64,000 nucleotides of DNA. Source: Staphylococcus durrellii. Lineage in GTDB: Bacteria > Bacillota > Bacilli > Staphylococcales > Staphylococcaceae. The stretch spans positions 1 through 64,000 of the forward strand of contig NZ_JADIIO010000001.1 in the NCBI RefSeq assembly GCF_015594545.1, read 5' to 3'. The notes under the pieces were generated by a model that was given only the letters and a program-made list of their open reading frames with translations, was not told where the DNA came from and searched no databases. Below are positions 44,718 through 54,259 of this stretch, piece by piece (position 1 is the stretch's first letter; each line of letters starts with the position of its first letter). Position numbers and translations under genes: made by a program.

Positions 44718-44755
44718 AAATCCCCTGTTAACTATAAAGTTAATAGGGGATTTTT
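44718..44755. terminator. Terminator hairpin between adh and dus
   Basis: Stem ATCCCCTGTTAAC / GTTAATAGGGGAT (one mismatch) with a 6-nt loop followed by T5, between convergent genes. Confidence 0.82.
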
Positions 44756-44807
44756 GTGTGATAAATTTTAAAATTGTAGCGGATAATGTCTAATTTTTAC
44801 CCGTGCA

Positions 44808-45788
44808 TTAAGATGTTACACTGTCGTCCATTTGGGCTTCAAAATCATCGAGTAATGCGCGAGCATCGTCTGTCGTATTTGTGCTCATCAATTGATGTCG
44901 CAGTTGGCTAGCACCTCTAATGTCACGCACGTAGATTTTAAAGAATCTGCGTAAAGGCTTGAATAATCGAGTTTCATCTTTAGCATATTTGTCGAACAAA
45001 GCTAGATGTAATCTCAATAAATCTAATAGTTCTTTGCTAGAATGTTCACGTGGTTCTTTTTCGAAAGCGAAGGGATTATTAAAAATACCTCTACCAATCA
45101 TTACACCATCAATGCCATATTTTTCTGCAAGTTCAAGACCTGTTTGTCTGTCTGGTATATCTCCGTTAATAGTTAATAATGTATCTGGCGCGATTTCGTC
45201 GCGTAAATTTTTGACTGCTTCGATTAATTCCCAGTGTGCATCTACTTTACTCATCTCTTTACGTGTACGAAGATGAATAGATAAGTTGGCAATGTCTTGT
45301 TCGAAGACGTGTTTTAACCAGTCTTTCCACTCGTCTATTTCATAATAACCGAGGCGAGTTTTAACGCTTACCGGTAGACCGCCTGCTTTAGTTGCTTGAA
45401 TAATTTCGGCCGCGGTTTCAGGTCGCAAAATCAAGCCAGAACCTTTACCTTTGCTTGCAACATTAGCTACAGGACAGCCCATATTCAAATCAATACCTTT
45501 AAAGCCCATATCTGCCAAACCGATACTCATTTCTCGGAAATGATCTGGTTTATCGCCCCATATATGAGCGACCATGGGCTGTTCATCTTCACTAAATGTT
45601 AAGCGTCCGCGAACACTGTGTATACCTTCAGGGTGACAAAAGCTCTCAGTGTTAGTAAATTCAGTAAAAAACACATCAGGTCTAGCGGCTTCACTGACTA
45701 CATGACGAAAGACAATATCCGTAACGTCTTCCATAGGTGCTAAAATAAAAAATGGGCGTGGTAATTCACTCCAAAAATTTTCTTTCAT
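44808..45788 (-). CDS. tRNA-dihydrouridine synthase
   Basis: 326-aa FMN-dependent TIM-barrel enzyme that reduces uridine to dihydrouridine in tRNA. Family hallmarks: [17 protein letters not shown] near the N-terminus, [20 protein letters not shown] with the catalytic cysteine near 106, [18 protein letters not shown] and the phosphate-binding [13 protein letters not shown] near 235. The C-terminal helical RNA-binding domain is present. It is one of probably several Dus paralogues in the genome, and which tRNA position it serves is unknown. AGAAGG precedes the start. Confidence 0.92.
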   Translation of the reverse strand: MKENFWSELPRPFFILAPMEDVTDIVFRHVVSEAARPDVFFTEFTNTESFCHPEGIHSVRGRLTFSEDEQPMVAHIWGDKPDHFREMSIGLADMGFKGIDLNMGCPVANVASKGKGSGLILRPETAAEIIQATKAGGLPVSVKTRLGYYEIDEWKDWLKHVFEQDIANLSIHLRTRKEMSKVDAHWELIEAVKNLRDEIAPDTLLTINGDIPDRQTGLELAEKYGIDGVMIGRGIFNNPFAFEKEPREHSSKELLDLLRLHLALFDKYAKDETRLFKPLRRFFKIYVRDIRGASQLRHQLMSTNTTDDARALLDDFEAQMDDSVTS

Positions 45789-46556
45789 AATATATTTAAA
45801 CCTTCTTATTTATTAGTATAATCGAATTTTTATCCATGATGATATTACCACAAATTGACAACTTATACAAAAGGAATTTGACCACTTACTACCTTGGTAT
45901 AGGGATGTCTTCCAGTAGTCTAAAATCCATATATAGGCATGACGGTTCTCACAATTTAGACCGAAACAAGCGATCCCCTTTAAGTAATTACAGTGACTAA
46001 AAATTTATAGGTAATTGTAGTAGCACAGATAGATAATACTGTGATTGACAAATTATAATGACTATAGAATGCAGACCTATAATTAAGAAGGCACTATGTA
46101 ACTGCAAACGGATGTCTTCATATTTCTATCCATGTTAAATATGTTAAAAGCATATTTTTACTATAAAGTTTCAGCTCTCTGATAAGTTGTATAATTAGTC
46201 GAATATAATAGATAAATACTTCATGTACAATTTGTGGATATAATGGTTGCTAATAGTACTCTGCGTAAGTAACTTTGAAATACCGAATAAAGACAAAATG
46301 AATTCTGTCTATCATATCGGTTGATTAGTATCGGACAGAGTAGGTCTTAATTTTTTGAATTATGACTAGCGTATTATGATGAACTGATTCAGTCTTTAAA
46401 GCCTTTAAACTAATAAATGCTATTGTTTCGTAGAGTAGGCACGCTCAAGTTATTACTAAGCGTAGACATGGATTATCATATGTTACTTCAATGGCACACA
46501 TCTTTTACACAGTTTGTAACGTAAATTAACTAAGTAAAAGTATTTCTAGTATATAT
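45789..46556. other. Long intergenic stretch with nothing recognised
   Basis: 768 bp between divergent and convergent accessory genes. All frames are stop-rich, and no tRNA, riboswitch or strong hairpin was recognised. Probably decayed former coding sequence. Confidence 0.4.
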
Positions 46557-46590
46557 AACAAGGCTATCTAAATATTTAGATAGCCTTGTT
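46557..46590. repeat. Perfect 34-bp palindrome
   Basis: The 17-base half AACAAGGCTATCTAAAT is followed at once by its exact reverse complement, giving a loopless 34-bp dyad. No T tract follows on either strand. It lies 140 bp beyond the end of the dicarboxylate transporter gene. It could act as a factor-dependent terminator or a protein-binding dyad. Confidence 0.85.
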
Positions 46591-46730
46591 GTTCTATAAA
46601 TTTTAAAATATTCCTCTATCTTGCCATAGTAAAATAGATGCGTTAAATTACGATACATTTGTATCTTTAACGGCATAAATTCAACAGATATCAGCAGAGG
46701 TTGGATTATCCATAATTAGCATTATTAAAT

Positions 46731-48149
46731 TTATAAAATACCGATGAATTTCATCCAAACTGAGCCTAAACCAATCCATATAATGAAATAGACAATGCCA
46801 AGGATGAAATTCATTGTCCACCAACGTTTTTGGGTGATATAGCCTGCTGAATATAATATTGGAGCTGGGCCACTACTGTAATGTGTTGTTGAAGCTAGCA
46901 AGTTACCAAAGAAACCTAACATTAGTGCGCTATATAATGGTGGTGCGCCTGCAGCAACTGCTACGCCTAATAGAGCGGCATACATTGCACTGACATGTGC
47001 TGTTGCACTCGCAAATAAATAGTGTGAATAAAAATAAAATACTAGCAAAATAATAAGAACAATTGGCCAACTGAAGTTGCCTAAACTTGTTGCTATAAGT
47101 TTGCTCAACCAAGGAATAAATCCTAATTTATTTAATCTATCTGCCATTAGTACAAGTACGGAGAACCATATTAATGTATTCCATGCACCTGTCTCGTTCA
47201 AAATATCTTTCCATTCTAATACACCGGTTAACAATAATAACGATAATGCTATAAACGCTGTTAAGGTAGCATCAATGTGGATAAGGCTACCTAGTATCCA
47301 TAAAGCTAATGAGATAATAAAAATAATAATCATGAATTTTTCTGAAGTTGAAATACTTCCCATTTTAGATAATTCATTATTAGCCCAATTTTTAGCATTA
47401 GGTGTTTCTTTAACACTTGGAGGATAAATTTTATAAATGATGTACGGTACGACAATCAGAGAAATTAATCCGGGTACTAAGGCTGCTAAAAACCAATTCA
47501 TCCACGTTATATTTACATGAGCAGTGCTTTCCGCAAGGTTTTGTGCCAATGGGTTACCTGCCATTGCTGTTAAAAACATTGCAGCAGTAATTAAATTACC
47601 TTGAAATTCAGTAAATATAAGAAAAGCACCCATTTTACGTTCTGTGCCTTGTTTTGGATCAGAATCAAATGATTCTGATAAAGATTTGATAATTGGGAAC
47701 ATGATGCCACCTGCACGTGCGGTATTACTAGGGGTAGCAGGTGCAAGTATAAGATCAACACCAACAAGTGAATAGGCCAAGCCTAAAGTTTTTTTACCAA
47801 AGAGCTTTACAAATTGCAGTGCAATTCGGCGACCTAAAACCGTTTTGACGAAACCTCTAGAAATAAAAAAGGCTATTGCAATAAGCCAAATACTGTTATT
47901 ACCAAATCCTGCTACTGCAGTTTTTATGTCAGTTACACCTGTTAGCACCATGGCTGTGAAACCGAGTATAGATACTGCGCCAATTGGCATAGGTTGCGTA
48001 ATACAAGCAATAATAGTTGTTACAAATATAGCAAACATATACCAAGCTTGTGGACTTAATGCATCTGGCTTAATGGGGGTAAGTGCACAAATGAGTATAC
48101 CGATAATTAGGGGTAGTATAAATTTACGGTATTTTATTGAATTTTGCAT
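46731..48149 (-). CDS. DASS-family anion permease (dicarboxylate/2-oxoglutarate type)
   Basis: 472-aa polytopic membrane protein of the divalent-anion:Na+ symporter superfamily (SLC13/CitT/SodiT). The substrate-loop motif APATPSNTARAGGIMFPI is near residue 135, with its pseudo-repeat FGNLLASTTHYSSGPAPI near 408. The SNT and related STT motifs form the anion-binding hairpins. Closest in pattern to 2-oxoglutarate/malate translocators and B. subtilis YflS. An AGAAGGAAAG site precedes the start. Substrate choice (malate, 2-oxoglutarate, tartrate or citrate) is uncertain. Confidence 0.88.
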   Translation of the reverse strand: MQNSIKYRKFILPLIIGILICALTPIKPDALSPQAWYMFAIFVTTIIACITQPMPIGAVSILGFTAMVLTGVTDIKTAVAGFGNNSIWLIAIAFFISRGFVKTVLGRRIALQFVKLFGKKTLGLAYSLVGVDLILAPATPSNTARAGGIMFPIIKSLSESFDSDPKQGTERKMGAFLIFTEFQGNLITAAMFLTAMAGNPLAQNLAESTAHVNITWMNWFLAALVPGLISLIVVPYIIYKIYPPSVKETPNAKNWANNELSKMGSISTSEKFMIIIFIISLALWILGSLIHIDATLTAFIALSLLLLTGVLEWKDILNETGAWNTLIWFSVLVLMADRLNKLGFIPWLSKLIATSLGNFSWPIVLIILLVFYFYSHYLFASATAHVSAMYAALLGVAVAAGAPPLYSALMLGFFGNLLASTTHYSSGPAPILYSAGYITQKRWWTMNFILGIVYFIIWIGLGSVWMKFIGIL

Positions 48150-48672
48150 TACAAACTTTCCTTCTTTCTACGAAATATTACATAATTATAATAAACAATC
48201 TACGCTTATTACCATAATAAGTAAACATGAAATGGGGAAAAGGTTTAATACAATTTACTATTATTAAAAAATTTTCTACTTCTTTTACTTTAAAATAGGA
48301 TTGCTATAAGAGAATTAAAGAAACAAACAGATTTAAAAACAATGCCCACAGAGTACTTATATTATCAAAAATTGCACGAGCTATTATTATAGAGAACGAT
48401 TAAAGATATAAGGATAGTTATTAATAGTATTAAATAATGCCAAACCATTTCATCTATAAATATTGAGACTATTGACTTGTCATTTTCTAAGAAATCAAGC
48501 TAAGTTTTTATATTATAGAGGAAATAGCATGTTTAATTATAATAGTTTTAAATAAAAGGAACTTAAATATAGGATTAACAAGCATATCACTTAACTGATC
48601 TACACAGTAATTAAAGAGATATGCTTGTTCATTGTGGTTAGGTACTCGCGTCCATAAGCGTTATACTTAAAT
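48150..48672. other. Intergenic stretch between transporter genes
   Basis: Contains the promoter region of the dicarboxylate transporter at its left end. A long-loop inverted repeat ACAAGCATATC / GATATGCTTGT lies at about 48580-48630 past the brnQ end. A 31-codon open piece (NRIAIRELKKQTDLKTMPTE) near 48297-48393 may be a relic but has no start signal. Confidence 0.4.
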
Positions 48673-50028
48673 TTAAGCTGTTTGTTGTGGTGTGTTTTTA
48701 ACTTTGTACACGATGAAGCCGATAATAAATCCTAATAGTGCTGGTGTTACCCAACCCATACCTATTGTAAAGAAGGGTAGGTATTTTTCGCTGAATGTGA
48801 TTATGCTATGGGCGAATTGTGTGTTGGCAATAATTGCTGGGCTAGCTTTAATGGCGTCAGCAAATGATGCGACCATCGTGAAATAAGTTGTAAATTGATA
48901 GACGATTTTTGAATGGTTAAATAATGAACTAAATAGTGTGAGTAAAATAATGGTAATGGCTAACGGATACAAGAACATCAATACTGGTGTTGAGTAAGCG
49001 ATAATTTTTGTTAAACCGATATTAGCAAAAACGCAAGAAATGATACTAACGACTGTCGCAAACATTAAATAATTTTGTTTTGGAAATAGCTCTGAAAATG
49101 TTTCTGAAAATGCTGTGATTAAACCTATCGCTGTTTTTAAACAGGCAACAATAATAATTAGTGACAGTAAAATTATGCCGTAATCGCCTAAGTAATATTG
49201 TGCAATTTGTGCTAGTGCGATACCACCATTTTCACTTATCTTGAAATGGCCTAAACTCATCGTACCCATAAATGCTAATAAGCTGTATATAACACCCATT
49301 AAAATGATGCTGATTGTACCGGATTTAAGCGTTTCTTTTGCTATGTGACTTGGATTAGTAACGCCCAGTTTTTTAATCGTTGTTACGACGATAATACCAA
49401 AAGCAAGTGCTGCTAAAGCATCTAACGTATTATAACCGTCTATAAATCCTTTTAATAAAGCACTATTTTCGTAATTTGGACTGATTTTAGCATTGGAAAT
49501 GTTTCCTATTGGATTAATAAATGCTAATACAATAAGTAAGCCTAACAATATTAAAAATACCGGATTTAAAAATTTACCAATGTATTCTAAAATTTTTGAT
49601 GGCTTTTTAGAGAAAAACCATGCGACAAAAAAGAATAGTATGCTAAAAATTGATAAATACAATGGAACAGATGATTTTGAAATAAACGGTGAAAAAGCTA
49701 TTTCAAATGATGTTGTCGCTAGCCTTGGCAATGCGTAAAAAGGTCCAATGACAAGATAAAGTAATATTGTGAAAATGTAAGCGTATTTAATGTTAACTCT
49801 TGAAACAATTTCGAATATGCCCGTTGTTTTGGACATCCCAATTGCGATAATACCTAAGAAAGGTAAACCAATGGCTGTAATCAAGAAACCTAAGTCTGCT
49901 TGAACAATATTTGAACCGGCTGATTGGCCTAAATGTATGGGAAATATAAGATTGCCAGCTCCGAAAAATAAGCCGAATAGTAATGATCCTATAAATATAT
50001 TTTCTTTAATACTAAGTTTATTTTTCAT
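48673..50028 (-). CDS. brnQ: Branched-chain amino acid:cation symporter BrnQ (LIVCS family)
   Basis: 451 aa with about 12 membrane segments. It starts with the family hallmark [22 protein letters not shown], followed by helices rich in I, L and F and the [15 protein letters not shown] segment near 305. It imports leucine, isoleucine and valine with sodium. Staphylococci carry several BrnQ paralogues of different specificity, and which one this represents cannot be assigned. No T-box or other attenuator was seen upstream. Confidence 0.92.
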   Translation of the reverse strand: MKNKLSIKENIFIGSLLFGLFFGAGNLIFPIHLGQSAGSNIVQADLGFLITAIGLPFLGIIAIGMSKTTGIFEIVSRVNIKYAYIFTILLYLVIGPFYALPRLATTSFEIAFSPFISKSSVPLYLSIFSILFFFVAWFFSKKPSKILEYIGKFLNPVFLILLGLLIVLAFINPIGNISNAKISPNYENSALLKGFIDGYNTLDALAALAFGIIVVTTIKKLGVTNPSHIAKETLKSGTISIILMGVIYSLLAFMGTMSLGHFKISENGGIALAQIAQYYLGDYGIILLSLIIIVACLKTAIGLITAFSETFSELFPKQNYLMFATVVSIISCVFANIGLTKIIAYSTPVLMFLYPLAITIILLTLFSSLFNHSKIVYQFTTYFTMVASFADAIKASPAIIANTQFAHSIITFSEKYLPFFTIGMGWVTPALLGFIIGFIVYKVKNTPQQTA

Positions 50029-50409
50029 GATGATTTGTTCTTTCTCCTAATGTATTTTCTTTCGGTTTTTTAAGCTTTATATGAGACTACGGTGTAGAAC
50101 AGGTGTAAAAAAATACAATTAATGCACTAAGTTAAAGTGTCTCAGTAAATGAGATTTGTTTCATACCACAATGCATTTGAGTCCTTCATAAAAGTAATAT
50201 GTATCTTATTATCGTTTACACACTCATTAGAGCATTATAACAATGTTGAAAGATTCCGAAAAGAAGAGATTGAAATGGTGTGTTATATAAAATAAAGACG
50301 TATTTAGTGCTAACTTTGTCATATCAATAAAGCATGCAAAGAGCATATTATTTTGAACTCAAAAAATACACCCGTAAATGTATAAAAGCTTCATAGTTAT
50401 AACAATAAA
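50029..50409. other. Intergenic stretch upstream of brnQ
   Basis: Presumably holds the brnQ promoter. No gene or structured RNA was recognised. Confidence 0.4.
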
Positions 50410-50652
50410 ATGGCTAGGAGTGAATATCCGCTAGCCATTAATCATGTTCATCTGAATTTCCGTATTATATTAAACTATTTCTCTCTAAATATCTATGACT
50501 TGAGCATTTTAGATAATGAAACAATTCAAAAACTTATACTTAATGAAAATGTTAAAATTAAAAATATTATGTACACATATAAATCAACGCCTCTGTTAGT
50601 AACAGAAGAAGATTTTTTAACCGCAAACAAAGACTTTATTAAAGTAATATAG
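50410..50652 (+). CDS. Short open frame, possible gene remnant
   Basis: An 80-codon open frame ending in YKSTPLLVTEEDFLTANKDF. There is no ribosome binding site before its ATG, which lies in the left arm of a hairpin (ATGGCTAG / CTAGCCAT, 50410-50438). The true coding content probably begins after that hairpin. The tail resembles sequences around teichoic-acid/sugar transferases, but I cannot assign a family. It lies 150 bp before the GT2/TagF-like gene and could be the leftover C-terminus of a related upstream gene. Confidence 0.35.
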   Translation: MARSEYPLAINHVHLNFRIILNYFSLNIYDLSILDNETIQKLILNENVKIKNIMYTYKSTPLLVTEEDFLTANKDFIKVI

Positions 50653-50803
50653 TAAAATGATTTAAATAAAATAACTGAGATAATATAATTGATACTATTA
50701 TTATATGGTAATATTAATAATATGAGTTATGTAATTAAAAATTGTTATGTAATATAATAAAGTAAATAAAGCGACAAACCCTTTAAAAAATGGAGAGAGA
50801 ATA

Positions 50804-52966
50804 TTGAACAAATTATCTATTATTATAACTTTATATAATAAAGAAGATCATATTTTAGACTGTATCGAAAGTTTAAAAAAACAAAGAAATCAAAACTTTG
50901 ATCTCATTATTGTTAACGATGGTTCCACTGACGCATCAGCCAATGTAGTTAAAGATGCTTTCAAAAACGAAACTAAAGATGTTAAATATATTAATTTAGA
51001 AACAAATCATGGTCACGCATATGCTAGAAACAAAGCGCTTGATGAAGTGGAAACACAATATGTCATGTTCTTGGATGCAGATGACCAATTAGCAAGTTAT
51101 GCTGTTGAATATTATTTATCTAAGGTCAATGGGTTAGATGGACTAGTTGCCCCTATTCATAAATTTAGTCTCAACGATAGACCGCAATATATTGATAAAG
51201 ACCAAATTAGAGTAAGATACTTAACTCGAAAATCAAACCCTAACTCATTTTTAAGAAAAAATACCGTATGTAATATTTTATTTAAAACGGCTATTATACA
51301 AGGCCACAATATACGATTTAATGAGGACTTGAAAATATATACCGATGCATCATTTGTAGTGGAATATATTAAATATGCTGAAAAATTTGTCAGATTATTA
51401 AATTTTCCATTTTACTATAGAGGAGAAGTATATGATCCATTTGAAGGTAATGCACTAAGTAATCAAGATTTTATTTTTACTTTTGAAGATTATGTTAATA
51501 GTTTCTTTGACGCGATTGAAAAAACAGATGACAAAAAAGTGAAAACCTTCTTAACCGACAAAATGAAAGATAAAATAAAAGATGGTTTTGATCCATCACT
51601 AAGAGACATTGAAACAAGATATAATATCCTTAAAAAACCTTTAGTAGCAGTCGTTAAATATTTGAAATGGGATTTACTCAAAGATTCAAAATTACTTTAC
51701 GACTTAGAAATATTATTCTTATATATGAATTCGACTGAAAACGCAAAATTTGTTAACAACATTAGACATGTAAGTAGACATGTAAAAAATATTGTGAAAA
51801 AGAATAAAATGAAAAATCGTTCTAAATATTTATTGTTTGATAAGGAAGAGAACGTAAGCGCAGATACGATTGTTTTTGAATCTTTTGGTGGTAAAAATTA
51901 TAGTGATAGCCCTAAATATATTTACGAATATATGCAAAATCATTTTCCTCAATTAAACTACATTTGGGTATTTAATGAGCCTAAAGAGCATTTGATTATG
52001 GGTAATGCGAAAAAAGTAAAAAAAGGATCTGAAGCTTATTATGAAGCATATTCTAAAGCGAAATTCTGGGTTACAAATGCAAGGTTACCTCGCTATTTAA
52101 ATAAGAAGGACAATCAAGAATATATTCAAACTTGGCACGGTACACCATTAAAACGATTAGGTAATGACATGAAAGTTGTTAGAATGCCAGGTACGACAAC
52201 GGCCAATTACAAGAAGAACTTTTATGATGAAACAACAAGATGGGATCATCTTGTATCACCTAATAGATACTCAACTGATATCTTTAAATCTGCATTTTGG
52301 ATGAATAAAGAAAGGGTATGGGAAATTGGTTACCCAAGAAATGATATATTAGTTAATAGAAACAATGACAAAGATTTTAAAAATCGCTTAAGAAAAGATT
52401 TAAATATCCCTAAAGGTAAGAAAATCATTATGTATGCTCCTACATGGAGAGACGATGAATTTATCAAAAAAGGGAAATATTTATTTGATTTAAAAATCAA
52501 CTTAGAAAATTTACAAAAAGAATTAGGCGATGATTACGTCATCTTACTTAGAATGCACTATCTGATTTCTAATGCCTTGGACTTAAAAGGTTATGAAGAT
52601 TTCGCTGTTGACGTGTCTAACTATAACGACATTTCTGAATTATATTTAATTACAGATGCGCTTGTTACAGACTATTCTTCTGTAATGTTCGACTTCGGCA
52701 TTCTAAAAAGACCTCAATTCTTCTTTGCTTATGACATTGAAAAATATGATAAAGGCTTAAGAGGATTTTATATGGACTATATGAATGATTTACCGGGCGA
52801 GATTTTCACAGATGAGTTTAAATTAGCTAAAGAACTCAAAAATATAGATAAACACAAAGAAAAGTATAAAGATAAAATCGAGCAATTTTACGAGAAATTC
52901 TGTTCTTTAGAAACTGGTGAGGCTTCTAAATATATTGGAAATTACATTTATGATCATTCCAAATAA
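50804..52966 (+). CDS. Bifunctional GT2 glycosyltransferase / CDP-glycerol glycerophosphotransferase
   Basis: 720 aa with two modules. Residues 1 to about 330 form a GT-A fold family 2 transferase (IIITLYNKEDHILDCIESL, VNDGST, nucleotide-metal motif FLDADDQ near 95). Residues about 345-715 form a TagF/TarF-like poly-glycerophosphate transferase with TWHGTPLKRLG near 445, GYPRNDIL, MYAPTWRDDE and TDYSSVMFDFGIL near 625. Such fused enzymes build sugar-containing teichoic-acid-type polymers from CDP-glycerol and a UDP-sugar at the inner membrane face. It starts at TTG after GGAGAGAG. It stands alone and is low in GC compared with the core genes, suggesting an acquired wall-polymer variant. Confidence 0.88.
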   Translation: MNKLSIIITLYNKEDHILDCIESLKKQRNQNFDLIIVNDGSTDASANVVKDAFKNETKDVKYINLETNHGHAYARNKALDEVETQYVMFLDADDQLASYAVEYYLSKVNGLDGLVAPIHKFSLNDRPQYIDKDQIRVRYLTRKSNPNSFLRKNTVCNILFKTAIIQGHNIRFNEDLKIYTDASFVVEYIKYAEKFVRLLNFPFYYRGEVYDPFEGNALSNQDFIFTFEDYVNSFFDAIEKTDDKKVKTFLTDKMKDKIKDGFDPSLRDIETRYNILKKPLVAVVKYLKWDLLKDSKLLYDLEILFLYMNSTENAKFVNNIRHVSRHVKNIVKKNKMKNRSKYLLFDKEENVSADTIVFESFGGKNYSDSPKYIYEYMQNHFPQLNYIWVFNEPKEHLIMGNAKKVKKGSEAYYEAYSKAKFWVTNARLPRYLNKKDNQEYIQTWHGTPLKRLGNDMKVVRMPGTTTANYKKNFYDETTRWDHLVSPNRYSTDIFKSAFWMNKERVWEIGYPRNDILVNRNNDKDFKNRLRKDLNIPKGKKIIMYAPTWRDDEFIKKGKYLFDLKINLENLQKELGDDYVILLRMHYLISNALDLKGYEDFAVDVSNYNDISELYLITDALVTDYSSVMFDFGILKRPQFFFAYDIEKYDKGLRGFYMDYMNDLPGEIFTDEFKLAKELKNIDKHKEKYKDKIEQFYEKFCSLETGEASKYIGNYIYDHSK

Positions 52967-52997
52967 GTCATTAAGGTACGTGTTAGGCAGAGGGCAG

Positions 52998-53030
52998 ACC
53001 AAACTGTATAAACAGTTTGGTTTGTTTTTT
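52998..53030 (+). terminator. Terminator after the teichoic-acid transferase gene
   Basis: Perfect 10-bp stem ACCAAACTGT / ACAGTTTGGT with a 4-nt loop, followed by a T-rich run. Confidence 0.9.
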
Positions 53031-53124
53031 TATAAGACGAACAATATTTATATAGAAAATGAAATTAATATTTTACTCATCAAAAATCAATTTTTTATTT
53101 GGTTAGTATTATCATAAAATAAAG

Positions 53125-53172
53125 AAGTCGTTTTAACGTTTAGATAAATAACAACGTTAAAACGACTTTTTT
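53125..53172. terminator. Terminator hairpin beside the DUF2871 gene
   Basis: 16-bp arms AAGTCGTTTTAACGTT / AACGTTAAAACGACTT around a 12-nt loop, with A-rich left and T6 right flanks, consistent with use from both sides. Confidence 0.88.
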
Positions 53173-53190
53173 GATAAGTTGTAAAATCGC

Positions 53191-53613
53191 TTATCTTATT
53201 TTATTAGCATTTGCGTTTATTCTCTTATTTAATAATACAAAGAATAAAATGAATGCTATTGTAATTAAAATGTGACCTAACCCTGCAATGCCAGCAATTG
53301 CTGGGCTAACACTAAAGTCTTTCATAGTAGCAATACCGTTGATGAATTGCATAGCAACAGTTACTAATAATCCTAAGTGAAAAATGTAGAAGAAATAATT
53401 AAACAGTTTCATATTTTTAGTTAATTTAAGTTGGTGCTCAATAATCATAAATATTAAAAACATAATCGTACCTAAAACTAAAAAGTGCGTATGCGTGACA
53501 TTTAATTGTGAGTAACCATTGAAATTTTCACCTTTTGACATCTCGCGATAAAATAAGCCACTCAACATCCCCAATAAAGTGTATAACGCTGAACTATACA
53601 TTAGCCTTTTCAT
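53191..53613 (-). CDS. DUF2871 membrane protein
   Basis: 140 aa with four hydrophobic segments and the DUF2871 pattern. The N-terminus is YTLLGMLSGLFYRE, then a conserved THTHFLVLGTIMFLIFMI with two histidines that could bind heme or metal, and a last helix ILITIAFILFFVLLNKRI. Function unknown in all species I know of. A perfect GGAGG precedes the start. Single gene. Confidence 0.82.
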   Translation of the reverse strand: MKRLMYSSALYTLLGMLSGLFYREMSKGENFNGYSQLNVTHTHFLVLGTIMFLIFMIIEHQLKLTKNMKLFNYFFYIFHLGLLVTVAMQFINGIATMKDFSVSPAIAGIAGLGHILITIAFILFFVLLNKRINANANKIR

Positions 53614-53738
53614 ATTTTTAAACCTCCAAATTTATTGTTAATTATAATATAAACTGCAATTGTGAACTCATTATGAACGAGGAATAAAATATTAAAGTTT
53701 AGTTAAAGATGGTCGTTTAACTAGAATGTTAGAGTAGG

Positions 53739-53997
53739 TTAGAAAATTGCAAACGTAGTTATCAGAAATAGTATTATAGACATCTCTAATTTAGCATATA
53801 TATATTTATCTTTTTCCTTTGTATCTAAATCTTCAAGTTGTTTTACAAATATTTTCCATACCATAGCTATATTTTTTATTTATATAGTTATCATAGCAAG
53901 GTTTATTCAAGTCAGTTTTCTGCGTCTTGTTAATGTATCTAATGCATTTAAAAATTCACTCAACTTAATTATTAATATGTTAAGACGTTCAACTCTT
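53739..53997 (-). pseudogene. Decayed gene upstream of cas9, unknown product
   Basis: One minus-strand frame reads VERLNILIIKLSEFLNALDT, then hits TGA, continues, hits TAA, and resumes as MVWKIFVKQLEDLDTKEKDK with a final hydrophobic SIILFLITTFAIF before the stop at 53739. Three protein-like segments in a single frame, broken only by two nonsense codons, indicate a degraded gene for a small protein with a C-terminal membrane helix. Family not recognised. The remaining 41-codon piece (ATG at 53864) has no ribosome binding site. Confidence 0.45.
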
Positions 53998-54259
53998 TTT
54001 ATAATAAATATTTAATTGTTTGATTATTTTATAATATTATATATTATTATTGTATGAAGAGAACTTTGCAACAGAACAGATTTGAATAGACGATGAATTA
54101 TTCTTGTAAATGACAGCGCTTTCTTTAAGTTGTACTATACTCTCTTAAATTATTAGATATCCAAAACCGAAAAGTAAAAGTATGTTATTAAGGACAGTAT
54201 AACTTTAAGGCAAAAATGCGAAATTTATATATTTTTTAATTAAATAAGGAGGCATCTAA
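53998..54259. other. AT-rich region upstream of cas9
   Basis: Very AT-rich. It must contain the cas9 promoter, but no clear -35/-10 pair is decisive. The cas9 ribosome binding site AAGGAGG is at about 54247-54253. No tracrRNA or repeat is on this side. Confidence 0.4.
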
